From contig JACETR010000028.1 of the NCBI GenBank assembly GCA_013911165.1, positions 1 through 33,779 of the forward strand: a stretch of 33,779 nt of DNA, written 5' to 3'. The notes beneath the pieces were generated by a model. It was not told the DNA's origin. It saw only the letters and a program-made list of their open reading frames with translations, and did not search any database. The stretch comes from Planctomycetota bacterium (GTDB lineage Bacteria; Planctomycetota; UBA8108; UBA1146). Below are positions 7,418-14,994 of this stretch, in pieces; within the stretch, counting starts at the first letter, position 1; each line of letters begins with the position of its first letter. The position numbers and the translations under genes were made by a program.

Positions 7418-8526
7418 GAAGTTTCGTCCTGTTCCGTGGTCTGCGGGTCGGCGGATTCCGCCGACTGTCGCCACTGGGCGAGGGTCTGGATCGGACAGCG
7501 CTTTCTCCAGAATGGTTTCATATCCTTGAACCAGCCCAGACCCACTCCGGCAAGCAGGGCAGGGCCGCGAGAAGGTTGGGCAAAGTCGGCTGAAACGTGC
7601 ACGTGGTCCGCATCGACATCCCAATCAAGAGCAGAAGCATCATCCGCTGAATCGTAGATCGCTTCCGGGTCCGGAGCGTCACCCTTCCTGGGATCGGCGA
7701 CAGAATCGGTTTCAGGAAGGTACCAATGATCACCATGGGGAGCCGGCAATGCCCCAGCCACAGATTCATCGAAGTCACTGCCAGCGACCACCCGCCAGCC
7801 CCGGGCTCCACTCTGATCCAGTATGATGATTCTTTGTCCGGGGGTCGGTTCACAGGCCAACCACAGGCGAGCGGCCACAGGGGTCGTTCCCGCCATGAAC
7901 CAGGTCCCCCTCGGCAAACCGGTTTCACGAACCAGCTCTTCCTGGAGGATCCCCACTCTCTGGTATCCGGGCATCACCGGAGGCAACTGACCCGAGGTCA
8001 GGCCGACCCCATCCACTTTGGCTGGATCCCAGCGCTCTATCGAGTGCTTACCCGGTGTCAAACCCGACTGCCATGCAAAGGAAGTGGTCGTCGCGAGAGC
8101 TCCGGTCCAGCGATATCTCAGCCAGTCCTGAACGTCGAGAACTGCAACCAGACTGCGGGTCAAACCGGGATAACCGGCGAGGGTTGTGGGGATTCTCTCG
8201 TTCAGGGAATCCGCAGGAGGATGGTCCTCACTCCAGCCGATGGCCCGCGGGGGAACCGGCTCCATTTCTGCATCGACAAGAACCAGTCCAGAACTTCCGG
8301 CCACACCGATGGCGGCCACGGAACCGGGACGGATCTTCCCCGTTTCCAGCGCATGCTGGAGCAAAGCCCTCACAGAGCGGACCTTTTCGTCGGGGTGTGA
8401 TCGCCAATCCTCGTCAAAGGAGGTGGCAACCTGCTCCCGAACCACCGAGAGGACGACGCCCCTGCGATCGACTGCCTGCAAAATCAGATTGTTTCCAGAG
8501 AGTTCGAGACCGAGCAGAACACTCAA
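7414..8526 (-). CDS. Degenerate FGGY carbohydrate-kinase-like protein
   Basis: This 370-residue protein resembles xylulokinase-type FGGY kinases but is short (family about 490) and eroded. The N-terminal strand LLGLELSGNNLILQAVD (4-20) corresponds to the nucleotide-binding LGIDxGTxxxK. SVAAIGVAGSSGLVLVD (69-85), the GWSED region (97-101) and DVQDWLRYRWTG (131-142) follow the family order. At the position of the catalytic aspartate, normally GGGDxAAxAxG, it has AGTTPVAARL (212-221). A C-terminal GPALLAGVGLGWFKD (321-335) recalls the end of the family, after an acidic insert at about 276-310. Loss of the aspartate and part of the ATPase half suggests no kinase activity. The start is the TTG at 8526, with GGAGG six bases upstream; a TTG at 8547 has no such site. 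It is coupled to the ADP-ribosylglycohydrolase-like gene. Confidence 0.65.
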   Translation of the reverse strand: MSVLLGLELSGNNLILQAVDRRGVVLSVVREQVATSFDEDWRSHPDEKVRSVRALLQHALETGKIRPGSVAAIGVAGSSGLVLVDAEMEPVPPRAIGWSEDHPPADSLNERIPTTLAGYPGLTRSLVAVLDVQDWLRYRWTGALATTTSFAWQSGLTPGKHSIERWDPAKVDGVGLTSGQLPPVMPGYQRVGILQEELVRETGLPRGTWFMAGTTPVAARLWLACEPTPGQRIIILDQSGARGWRVVAGSDFDESVAGALPAPHGDHWYLPETDSVADPRKGDAPDPEAIYDSADDASALDWDVDADHVHVSADFAQPSRGPALLAGVGLGWFKDMKPFWRKRCPIQTLAQWRQSAESADPQTTEQDETS

Positions 8527-8617
8527 GGAAAGCCTCCAGTCTTTCAACCCGGGAAGGGATCTGGATCCCTCCCTTTTCCGGTTTCATTTTTCCATAACAG
8601 GGTCCATTCTAACCCAC

Positions 8618-9682
8618 GTGAGACCACTTCCCAGCAAACCCCTGTTACCGGAGAGAATCCTCGTCATTCGGCTCAGTGCCCTCGGCGACGTGATTCAGGT
8701 ATTACCAGCGATTGAGGCCCTCAGTCGCCTCTTCCCCACATCCCGGATCGACGCCGTCACTGAATCCCTCTCCTACCCTATCCTCAAAGGCCATCCAAGG
8801 ATCGATCACCTCCACCGGTTTCCCCGCGGTGAGATCCGCAAGGAATGGCGAGAGGCTGAATCCCGGGGGCAAGCCAGGGAGAGAATGGAAGAACTGAAAT
8901 ACCAACTTCAGAGGACCCACTACGACCTCGTCATCGATTGGCAATCAAACCTTCGATCCGCGTGGATTCGAATGCAAACGCACCATCGACACGTTCTGCA
9001 ACTCCATCCGTCAGACGGTGGCGAGCTGCCCTTCTGGTGGCCCGGCTGGCGCCCCCGAAACCCTGCGGGAAGAGTTCACCGCATTGAGAGGGCGATGCAT
9101 CTGGTCCGAGAATTGGGATACCGGGGACCCACCCCCCAGGGGGAGATCGCACTTCCCTCGCCAGCGCTAACTGAAGAGGGATCCAGAGCTCCCATCCTGA
9201 TTCACCCCTTTGTCAGCGCGTTTGGTCGCTTCAAGGAGTGGCCACTGGGTCATTGGAAAGAACTGGCCGGGCGACTGGCCCAAAAGAATGAAACCGTCTG
9301 GATCTCCGGAACTCCTGCTGAGAGAGCCGAAGTCGAAGAGTGGGTCCATGATTCTTCACCACAGATCGAAATGGCCCCAGAGACACGGGACACCGCGGAC
9401 CTTGCCAAACTGGTTCGTCGGTGCCAGGCAGTTGTGGCTGCAGATACGGGGATTATTCATCTCTCAGCCATGCTCGGGATTCCCACCGTTGGCCTTTATG
9501 GTCCCAAGGATCCTTCAGTGCATGGCCCCCTCGGTCCCCGCGCTGTTGCTCTGCGATCGGGTGTTCCTTGCTCTCCGTGTCCCCTGCGTGACTGCGAACA
9601 CTCCCTGTGCATGTCTTCCCTCGGGATTGAGAAGGTCCTCTCCGGACTCGATTCCCTGCTCCATCCACAGTCAAAAGCGTAA
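8618..9682 (+). CDS. Glycosyltransferase family 9 (heptosyltransferase-like)
   Basis: This 354-residue protein is a GT-B transferase of the ADP-heptose:LPS heptosyltransferase type (WaaC/WaaF/WaaQ relatives), acting on the LPS core at the cytoplasmic face. The N-terminus ILVIRLSALGDVIQVLPA matches the family's hallmark. A central IHPFVSAFGRFKEWP precedes the sugar-nucleotide site VVAADTGIIHLSAMLGIP (272-289) and LYGPKDP. The cysteine-rich tail, with four Cys in about 14 residues, is common in this family. The start is uncertain: the frame is open further upstream, but only the GTG at 8618 avoids the divergent gene and gives a normal N-terminus. No strong ribosome site is visible. HldE at the other end of the window would supply ADP-heptose, so a heptosyltransferase is likely, though the exact acceptor cannot be told. 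Confidence 0.88.
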   Translation: MRPLPSKPLLPERILVIRLSALGDVIQVLPAIEALSRLFPTSRIDAVTESLSYPILKGHPRIDHLHRFPRGEIRKEWREAESRGQARERMEELKYQLQRTHYDLVIDWQSNLRSAWIRMQTHHRHVLQLHPSDGGELPFWWPGWRPRNPAGRVHRIERAMHLVRELGYRGPTPQGEIALPSPALTEEGSRAPILIHPFVSAFGRFKEWPLGHWKELAGRLAQKNETVWISGTPAERAEVEEWVHDSSPQIEMAPETRDTADLAKLVRRCQAVVAADTGIIHLSAMLGIPTVGLYGPKDPSVHGPLGPRAVALRSGVPCSPCPLRDCEHSLCMSSLGIEKVLSGLDSLLHPQSKA

Positions 9683-9751
9683 GATCAGGGATCTGCAATC
9701 CCTCAAAAAATCCCGTTGACCTCGTGGCATTTCAGAGAGGATGCTGTGGTC

Positions 9752-10516
9752 ATGAATCGTGACTCCCAAAGCACTCCCACCCTGTCCCGTCCGGAAGACG
9801 AAACCCCGGACAGCATCGATCACCCCTATCGATGGAGCGGCAGGATCGTCGCAAGCATCATCGACAGCTTCATGGGTTCTCTGGAACTGCGCTGGTCCGG
9901 TGGAGAAAACGCCAGAGAAGCACTCAGGACCCACGGTAATCTGGTGGTCACTTTCTGGCACGAATGGGTTCTGCCACTCAGTTTCACTCTGAAATCCAAC
10001 GGATTCTGCGCCCTCACCAGTCGTCACCACGATGGTGCACGCCTCGGCTCCGCCCTTCGGTGGCTCGGAGTGGAGGTCTGCCATGGCTCCAGTACCCGGG
10101 GTGGTTTGCGCGGATTTCAGGAATTGGAAACACTGGCCCGCACCGGGCTGTCACCGGTGATCTCAGTGGACGGTCCCAAGGGTCCCCCCTGCATCGCCAA
10201 GGAGGGTGCAGCCGCTCTCTCGAGACGACTACAGATACCGATGATTCCCCTCGGATTTGCGGCAGAAAAATCGCGACGGTTGGGTACCTGGGACCGAATG
10301 ATTCTTCCCTGGCCGGGATCCCGGGCGGTGATCGTCGTCGGCGAACCGGTCATGCCGGGGGATCGCCGACGAGACGACGCCGGAGTCACCGACGCCCTCG
10401 GATCTTCACTGAACAGGGCTACCGAATCGGCCCACAACGATTTTGACCACCTGTGGCGTCAGGGAGCAGGAACATCACCTCTGGGTGAATCGGGGCTCAC
10501 TTCTGCAGGGCGATGA
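9752..10516 (+). CDS. DUF374 lysophospholipid-acyltransferase-like protein
   Basis: This 254-residue protein matches the LPLAT-like DUF374 family, which often sits with lipid A and Kdo genes and is presumed to acylate a lipid or LPS precursor. Diagnostic stretches are VVTFWHEWVLPL (about 65-76, with the candidate catalytic His at 70), TSRHHDGARLGSALRWLG (89-106), GSSTRGG (112-118) and SVDGPKGPP (138-146). The start at ATG 9752 has AGAGAGG 11 bases upstream. A GTG two codons earlier (9746) has better spacing and is a close alternative. It follows the glycosyltransferase by 69 bases on the same strand, so the two are likely co-transcribed. Its last 20 bases overlap the end of the converging secreted-protein gene. 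Confidence 0.87.
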   Translation: MNRDSQSTPTLSRPEDETPDSIDHPYRWSGRIVASIIDSFMGSLELRWSGGENAREALRTHGNLVVTFWHEWVLPLSFTLKSNGFCALTSRHHDGARLGSALRWLGVEVCHGSSTRGGLRGFQELETLARTGLSPVISVDGPKGPPCIAKEGAAALSRRLQIPMIPLGFAAEKSRRLGTWDRMILPWPGSRAVIVVGEPVMPGDRRRDDAGVTDALGSSLNRATESAHNDFDHLWRQGAGTSPLGESGLTSAGR

Positions 10517-11408
10517 AATCCACGTAGGCGGTAAATTTCTTTCCACCCAGAAACTGGATTCGGAAATCCTTTACCCGTGCCCACTCGACATTGCCCTGTC
10601 CCTTGAAGTTTTTCAGCGGAACCTCGATACGCTTGAGACCCCGGTGTGATTTCATTTGGGCGATATAGGCGTTTTGAATCGTCGTCACTTTTGAGAGGCC
10701 CTCGTCACTGGTTCCAGGAACCACAAAGACCATTTGGTAGGCGGCCCCCCCTTTGGGCATGTCCAGATACATGACCAGGGATTTGAAAGACTCCAGATTT
10801 TTTGGCAGTGATTTGATCTTCAACTCGCTGGCCTGAGCACTGACTTTCCACTCGAGGGCGCGTTTCCCTTGTTGAACCAGCTTTTCGTCATCGATGAATT
10901 TTTTGCCAAACTTCTCTGAATAACGACGCGATACGCGTTCAAAATCATCGAGCACGACAAACAGTTTCGTTTCCATTTCGGTCAGAAACTTTTTGTACTC
11001 AGGGCCGATGGGTGACTGTGCAAATCGGGGGTAGTTTTTTGCTCCAATACGATAGGCTGCAGATTCCTTGCCCCCCTTCGCCTGTTGGATCAGGGCATTC
11101 AGTTCATTCGCCCCCTCCGTCGCCAGCAGCCAATTGTCGATGTGCATCCGGGTCGCCCGGTTTTTGGCCTGCTTTCGGGCATCCTTGAACTTCTTGACCG
11201 CTTCGGCGTACTCCTTGGCATCGTAGGCAGTCCGCGCCTCTTCAAAGAGCTGGGCACCCACAGGCTTCTTCCACGCCAGATCAGGATCCTGCTCCGCAAA
11301 AAGTTCAGTACCTCCCCCACCCATCAACAGGGACAGACACAGCACCAGAAGACTCCAGTGGTGCCGGGGCCTCGGGCTCAGTTCAGGAAAATTGACTCGA
11401 AATGACAT
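10497..11408 (-). CDS. Secreted protein of unknown function with helical N-half and beta C-half
   Basis: This 303-residue protein starts with a long signal sequence: basic up to about residue 17, a hydrophobic core at about 18-30 (LLVLCLSLLMGG) and a probable cleavage after LFA near 38. Mature residues 50-150 include a TPR-like stretch (EEARTAYDAKEYAEAVKKFKDARK) rich in Ala and Lys. The C-terminal third, with YLDMPKGG, VEWARVKDFRIQFLGG and AYVDFIAL, reads like a jelly-roll carbohydrate-binding or galactose-binding fold, a shape-based guess. No catalytic motif is recognised. The ATG at 11408 is favoured by AGGAG eight bases upstream. It follows the LpxL-type gene on the same strand with a 115-base gap. 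It could be a periplasmic or surface factor linked to envelope assembly, but nothing in the sequence fixes this. Confidence 0.75.
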   Translation of the reverse strand: MSFRVNFPELSPRPRHHWSLLVLCLSLLMGGGGTELFAEQDPDLAWKKPVGAQLFEEARTAYDAKEYAEAVKKFKDARKQAKNRATRMHIDNWLLATEGANELNALIQQAKGGKESAAYRIGAKNYPRFAQSPIGPEYKKFLTEMETKLFVVLDDFERVSRRYSEKFGKKFIDDEKLVQQGKRALEWKVSAQASELKIKSLPKNLESFKSLVMYLDMPKGGAAYQMVFVVPGTSDEGLSKVTTIQNAYIAQMKSHRGLKRIEVPLKNFKGQGNVEWARVKDFRIQFLGGKKFTAYVDFIALQK

Positions 11409-11523
11409 GAGGTCTCCTTTTGCCCAAAACCGAATCGGTATTCGGGTGGTAATCGCAGTTGAATCAGGGGACATGATAATTGTTGGCGAGGAACGCCTCA
11501 AGACGGGTCAACAGGGTGCAGTT

Positions 11524-12492
11524 TCAGGAGTTTAAGGATCCTGCCGACTGTTCCCGGGCTTTTCTCTCCATGATCACTTCAGGGGTCGATCGCCAGCGAC
11601 GGTGCATCCATACCCACTGCTCAGGGTGACGCCGGATCGCCCTTTCAATGGATTCATTCATCTTTCGGGTCAGCATGAGAACCTGCTCCTCTTCCTGCAG
11701 CTCTGATTCCCCGGCACTGATCTGGATCGGGTCTTCCCACTCAAAACGGTATGAGTTTCCTGCACTCCTGACCAAAAAATAGGGCAATAAAACCGAACCG
11801 GTCTTCAGTGCCATCCTTGCCGGAGCAGTAGTGGTATGGGCATCCTCACCCAACAGGGGAACGTGGACCCCATCCATCGCCCGAATGTCCAGGTCGACCA
11901 GCATCGACACCATCTGACCATCCCGCAGCAGTCGAATGACTCTCATCAACGATTGATCCTGATAGATCGGCCGGATTCCCAAACGCGTGCGAATCCCCTC
12001 TACCACTTCCTGCTCCACAGGATCGGGGTAACGCTTGGCCAGTATCGGATAACCCTCAGCGCCCGTCGCGGCACCGGCCAGTTCCCATGCACCCAGATGC
12101 CCCGAGATCCCGATGACTCCCCCACGTTCACGCAATTCACGCACATGCGTCATGAACTCAGAAAGATTTTCAATCTCTATGCCAAGTCGGCTGTCATTGA
12201 GAACCGGAGACCCACTGCTTCGGGCTGCAAGACTGCAACCGGTTACCAGAACCTCACCGAGATGAAGAAAATTTTTCAAAGCCAGAGAAGTACGGGTTGC
12301 CGGACTGAGAGCGGAGTCCAGTCGAGACAACTGACTCATCGCCCGATGTCGGTCTCGAGAAAGAACAGTCCAACCCCAACGACCGAGTCTACGCCCCCAG
12401 CGACCTGCAGAATGGGGTGAAGGAAAGGAAATCAGGGCGACAAAGCCCTGCAGAAGAAGCCGGCGAATTCCGGCGGAGATTCTCGAAATCAA
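11524..12492 (-). CDS. Lipid A late acyltransferase (LpxL/HtrB family)
   Basis: This 322-residue protein belongs to the Lip_A_acyltrans family, which adds a secondary acyl chain to Kdo-lipid A precursors at the inner membrane. The HX4E catalytic pair is visible as H132 and E137 in SGHLGAWELAG. Supporting blocks are VSMLVDLDIRAMDGVHVPLLG (about 195-215), the ARMALKTGS substrate region and a terminal PEQWVWMHRRW. The N-terminal hydrophobic stretch at about 10-24 would anchor it. The likely start is a TTG at 12492, preceded by GAAGGAG with 11-base spacing; no in-frame ATG gives a full N-terminus. With lpxK, the glycosyltransferase and DUF374 it makes this a scattered LPS-assembly neighbourhood. 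LpxL cannot be told from LpxM or phosphatidylinositol-mannoside acyltransferase relatives by eye; LPS context favours the former. Confidence 0.87.
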   Translation of the reverse strand: MISRISAGIRRLLLQGFVALISFPSPHSAGRWGRRLGRWGWTVLSRDRHRAMSQLSRLDSALSPATRTSLALKNFLHLGEVLVTGCSLAARSSGSPVLNDSRLGIEIENLSEFMTHVRELRERGGVIGISGHLGAWELAGAATGAEGYPILAKRYPDPVEQEVVEGIRTRLGIRPIYQDQSLMRVIRLLRDGQMVSMLVDLDIRAMDGVHVPLLGEDAHTTTAPARMALKTGSVLLPYFLVRSAGNSYRFEWEDPIQISAGESELQEEEQVLMLTRKMNESIERAIRRHPEQWVWMHRRWRSTPEVIMERKAREQSAGSLNS

Positions 12493-12608
12493 GATGCGAA
12501 AGTCTCCTTCCCCTGCAAAAACGGTCCTGACCTGTCATGAAATCCGCTGCAGGCATGGTCAGCGTCCCACTACGAAGGTATCATGGAAATCACGAACAGG
12601 AGAAAACC

Positions 12609-12986
12609 ATGATTCATGTCACCGAAGCAGCCGGCAAGGAGATCTCTCGTCTGACCAGTGAGAAACAGGTCGGCGAAGAGGGTGGATTGCGCCTGTTCGT
12701 CCAGGGTGGCGGCTGTGCAGGCATGTCCTACGGTATGGACGTGATCGAAAAAGCCGGAGAGAAGGATCGTGTCTTTGAAGTCGAAGGCGCACGGGTCTTC
12801 GTCGATCCCAAATCCTGGCTCTTCCTCAATGGCACCACCGTCGATTTCAAGGAGTCTCTGATGGGTCGGGGATTTGTCTTTGAGAATCCGAATGCCAATG
12901 GTGCCTGTGGCTGTGGAACCTCGTTCAGTATCGAAAACACCCCTGCACCCGCTACGGCGAATCCCGATTCCTGTTCCGGAGAATAG
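12609..12986 (+). CDS. IscA/ErpA/HesB-family iron-sulfur carrier
   Basis: This 125-residue A-type carrier receives or passes on Fe-S clusters during maturation of target enzymes. The three conserved ligand cysteines are C36 (GGGCAGMSYGM) and C100 and C102 (ACGCGTSF). The tail beyond residue 110 is a short Pro/Ala/Cys-containing extension. The ATG at 12609 has AGGAG seven bases upstream; an earlier in-frame start would add 24 unlike residues and is rejected. It stands alone between two minus-strand genes, with no iscS or iscU nearby. Two Fe-S enzymes in this window (the aconitase-family protein and MoaA) are possible clients, which is inference only. Confidence 0.93.
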   Translation: MIHVTEAAGKEISRLTSEKQVGEEGGLRLFVQGGGCAGMSYGMDVIEKAGEKDRVFEVEGARVFVDPKSWLFLNGTTVDFKESLMGRGFVFENPNANGACGCGTSFSIENTPAPATANPDSCSGE

Positions 12987-13045
12987 TCGGATCTCTGTTC
13001 AAGGCTTGCTCACCCGCTAAGACTGACAGCAGTTCCAATCCGCTA

Positions 13046-14134
13046 TCAATCGCCAGCGAAGACATCCCCCAGCATGAGTCCGGGATCCGGTGGTGACTGG
13101 TCCTTGCTGGCGAGAGCGTTTTCAGCGAGCGCCTCAACCTTTGCGGTTTCCTCCGCCTCCCACTGCTCCAACTGATCAGCCCCAGTGTCTCCCCGGTGAT
13201 CCCGCAACCAGGATTCAAAGCAACCAATCGGCTCCTTGAGTGCCCAGCCGCTGAAGTCCTCCGAAGAAAAGATCGCTCTCGCTTCGGCTTCGTCGTGGGT
13301 GGCGTGTCCGCCAAAGCGGAAGGTTCTCGCCAGAATCACCACCGGCCCCTCACCGGCAACGCAGATTTCACGAGCCTGACGCACGCAGGCATGGACGTCG
13401 AGAATGTGATTGCCATCACACTCCAGTCCTGTCACCCCGTAGGAGGCCGCCATTCCGCGCAGACTGTCATCCAACCGGGGGTCTCTGCGAGTCCCGAGTG
13501 CAACGGCGTTATCCTGAACCATGACGATCAGTGGCAATCTTCTCGCAGAAGCCAGCGACAACCCTTCATGCACAGCTCCGGTTCGTGTCGATCCGTCACC
13601 CACCCAGGTCAAAGCCACCTTTTGCTCCTGGCGAAGCTGAAATGAAAGTGCAAACCCTGCACAAACAGGAACCAGATCCCCCACATGACTGATGGGGGCG
13701 ACCACGCCGTATTTCAAGTCGCCGAAGTGGAGGTCGCGTCCCTTGGTGACACCATCTCCCGTCGCCAGATAGGAACGGAATGATTCCTCCATCGGCAAAC
13801 CACGCTCAAAGGTGGCTGCGGCGTTACGAATCATCGGGCCAACCACGTCTCCATCCCCGAGAGCATGGCATGCGCCCACCGTCACGGCTTCCTCTCCGGT
13901 TCCCAGCCAAGCTTTGGTGATCACACCGGTTCTCACCCAACGCTTGAGTGTGATGTCGTGAATCCGGGCCCTGATCAAACCGCGATATAGGTTTTCAAGC
14001 CCTTCCTCGCCCAATGACTGAAGACTCTTCTTAATCTCAGGTTCACTCATACGTACTGAATAATCGGCCATCACTTTCGGATCTGGCTGCCATTCACGGT
14101 ACTCGGGCGGATCATAAGCGGGGTAAATCTTCAT
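13046..14134 (-). CDS. Thiamine-diphosphate 2-oxoacid dehydrogenase E1 alpha subunit, unpaired
   Basis: This 362-residue protein is the alpha subunit of an alpha2beta2 E1 component (pyruvate, acetoin or branched-chain 2-oxoacid dehydrogenase type), which decarboxylates a 2-oxoacid on thiamine diphosphate. The cofactor motif GDG-x27-N is exact, from G179 to N209 (GDGSTRTGAVHEG ... QDN). GTGEEAVTVG (78-87), the GRDLHFGD region (132-139) and GGHATHDEAEAR near 275 also fit. No beta subunit, E2 or E3 lies in the window, and the gene is last in a run hisS - hydrolase - E1 alpha with ATGA overlaps (14131-14134). It must partner with a distant beta subunit, work with another protein, or be repurposed. 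The substrate cannot be read from sequence. Confidence 0.85.
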   Translation of the reverse strand: MKIYPAYDPPEYREWQPDPKVMADYSVRMSEPEIKKSLQSLGEEGLENLYRGLIRARIHDITLKRWVRTGVITKAWLGTGEEAVTVGACHALGDGDVVGPMIRNAAATFERGLPMEESFRSYLATGDGVTKGRDLHFGDLKYGVVAPISHVGDLVPVCAGFALSFQLRQEQKVALTWVGDGSTRTGAVHEGLSLASARRLPLIVMVQDNAVALGTRRDPRLDDSLRGMAASYGVTGLECDGNHILDVHACVRQAREICVAGEGPVVILARTFRFGGHATHDEAEARAIFSSEDFSGWALKEPIGCFESWLRDHRGDTGADQLEQWEAEETAKVEALAENALASKDQSPPDPGLMLGDVFAGD

Positions 14135-14994
14135 CGTTGAATCACCTCTCCAAGCCAGGCAGTTATCAGCGCGATCGCGGTTTCGGCATGTTCATGCCCC
14201 CCCTGATGGGGATGGGCCATGCCAAAAGTATGTCCTGCACCTTCAATCAATTCTCGACGTGAGAGTGGATGGGAACATCCTCCAAACAGGTGGTCGAGAG
14301 ATTCTGTCCCAACTGCAGGATCTTCTGTTCCGTGAATACCCAAAAACGGGATTCCACTGGAGGCCAGTGCACGGACAGGATCGTAATTTTCGGTATTGGC
14401 AATGTAGTCTTCCAGAACAGAGAATTCCTGCTTCAAGACCTCTCCTGTTCTGGCATTGACGATTTCCCGGTACCCGGTTTTTTTCCACAGATCCAGTTCC
14501 TCCTGAGACAGACGCATCAGGTCATGGGGGGTTCCCAGAGTGATGACTCCCCGCAAGTCGACCATCTCGTCTGAATCAGATCTGTTTTGTTCTCTTGCAC
14601 TCCCCAGAGCAGCAACAATCCCCCCTCGGGAGTGACCGAGCAAAAATACGGGATTGGCGGATGGAATCCACTCTGAGTGGAAGAGTGCATTCAGATCTTC
14701 AAGATCATGGGTCAGGGTTTGTTGGGAGAACTTTTCCGGTTCGTCAAATTCGTCGAGGGCAGGCCCCACCCCACACATCGTCGGGTTCATCGAGACCACT
14801 CGAAATCCCGCCTTGCAAATCAGTGAACAGAACCAGGGCCAACCGCCCCAATCCTTGAACCCCTTGAATCCGGGTATGAAAACGATGGTGGCAACTTCGC
14901 CCCTGATCTCCTCAGGCTCAAAAACGGAAAGCCGGAGAGTTCGATCGGGAGTGACCCGCAACTCCCCATTGGCAAAGGAAGTCGGTGAGCTCAT
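14131..14994 (-). CDS. Alpha/beta-hydrolase
   Basis: This 287-residue cytoplasmic protein has an alpha/beta-hydrolase fold with a full catalytic triad: nucleophile S122 in LGHSRGG, acid D225 in HGTEDPAV and H255 in GAGHTFG. FIPGFKGFKDWGG (39-51) forms the oxyanion-hole region. It resembles serine esterases and dienelactone-hydrolase-like enzymes, and no substrate can be assigned. No signal peptide is present. Its start overlaps the hisS stop (ATGA, 14991-14994) and its stop overlaps the E1-alpha start, so all three genes are probably translated from one message. A possible link with the E1 alpha is hydrolysis of an acyl or thioester intermediate, but this is only suggested by position. Confidence 0.85.
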   Translation of the reverse strand: MSSPTSFANGELRVTPDRTLRLSVFEPEEIRGEVATIVFIPGFKGFKDWGGWPWFCSLICKAGFRVVSMNPTMCGVGPALDEFDEPEKFSQQTLTHDLEDLNALFHSEWIPSANPVFLLGHSRGGIVAALGSAREQNRSDSDEMVDLRGVITLGTPHDLMRLSQEELDLWKKTGYREIVNARTGEVLKQEFSVLEDYIANTENYDPVRALASSGIPFLGIHGTEDPAVGTESLDHLFGGCSHPLSRRELIEGAGHTFGMAHPHQGGHEHAETAIALITAWLGEVIQR

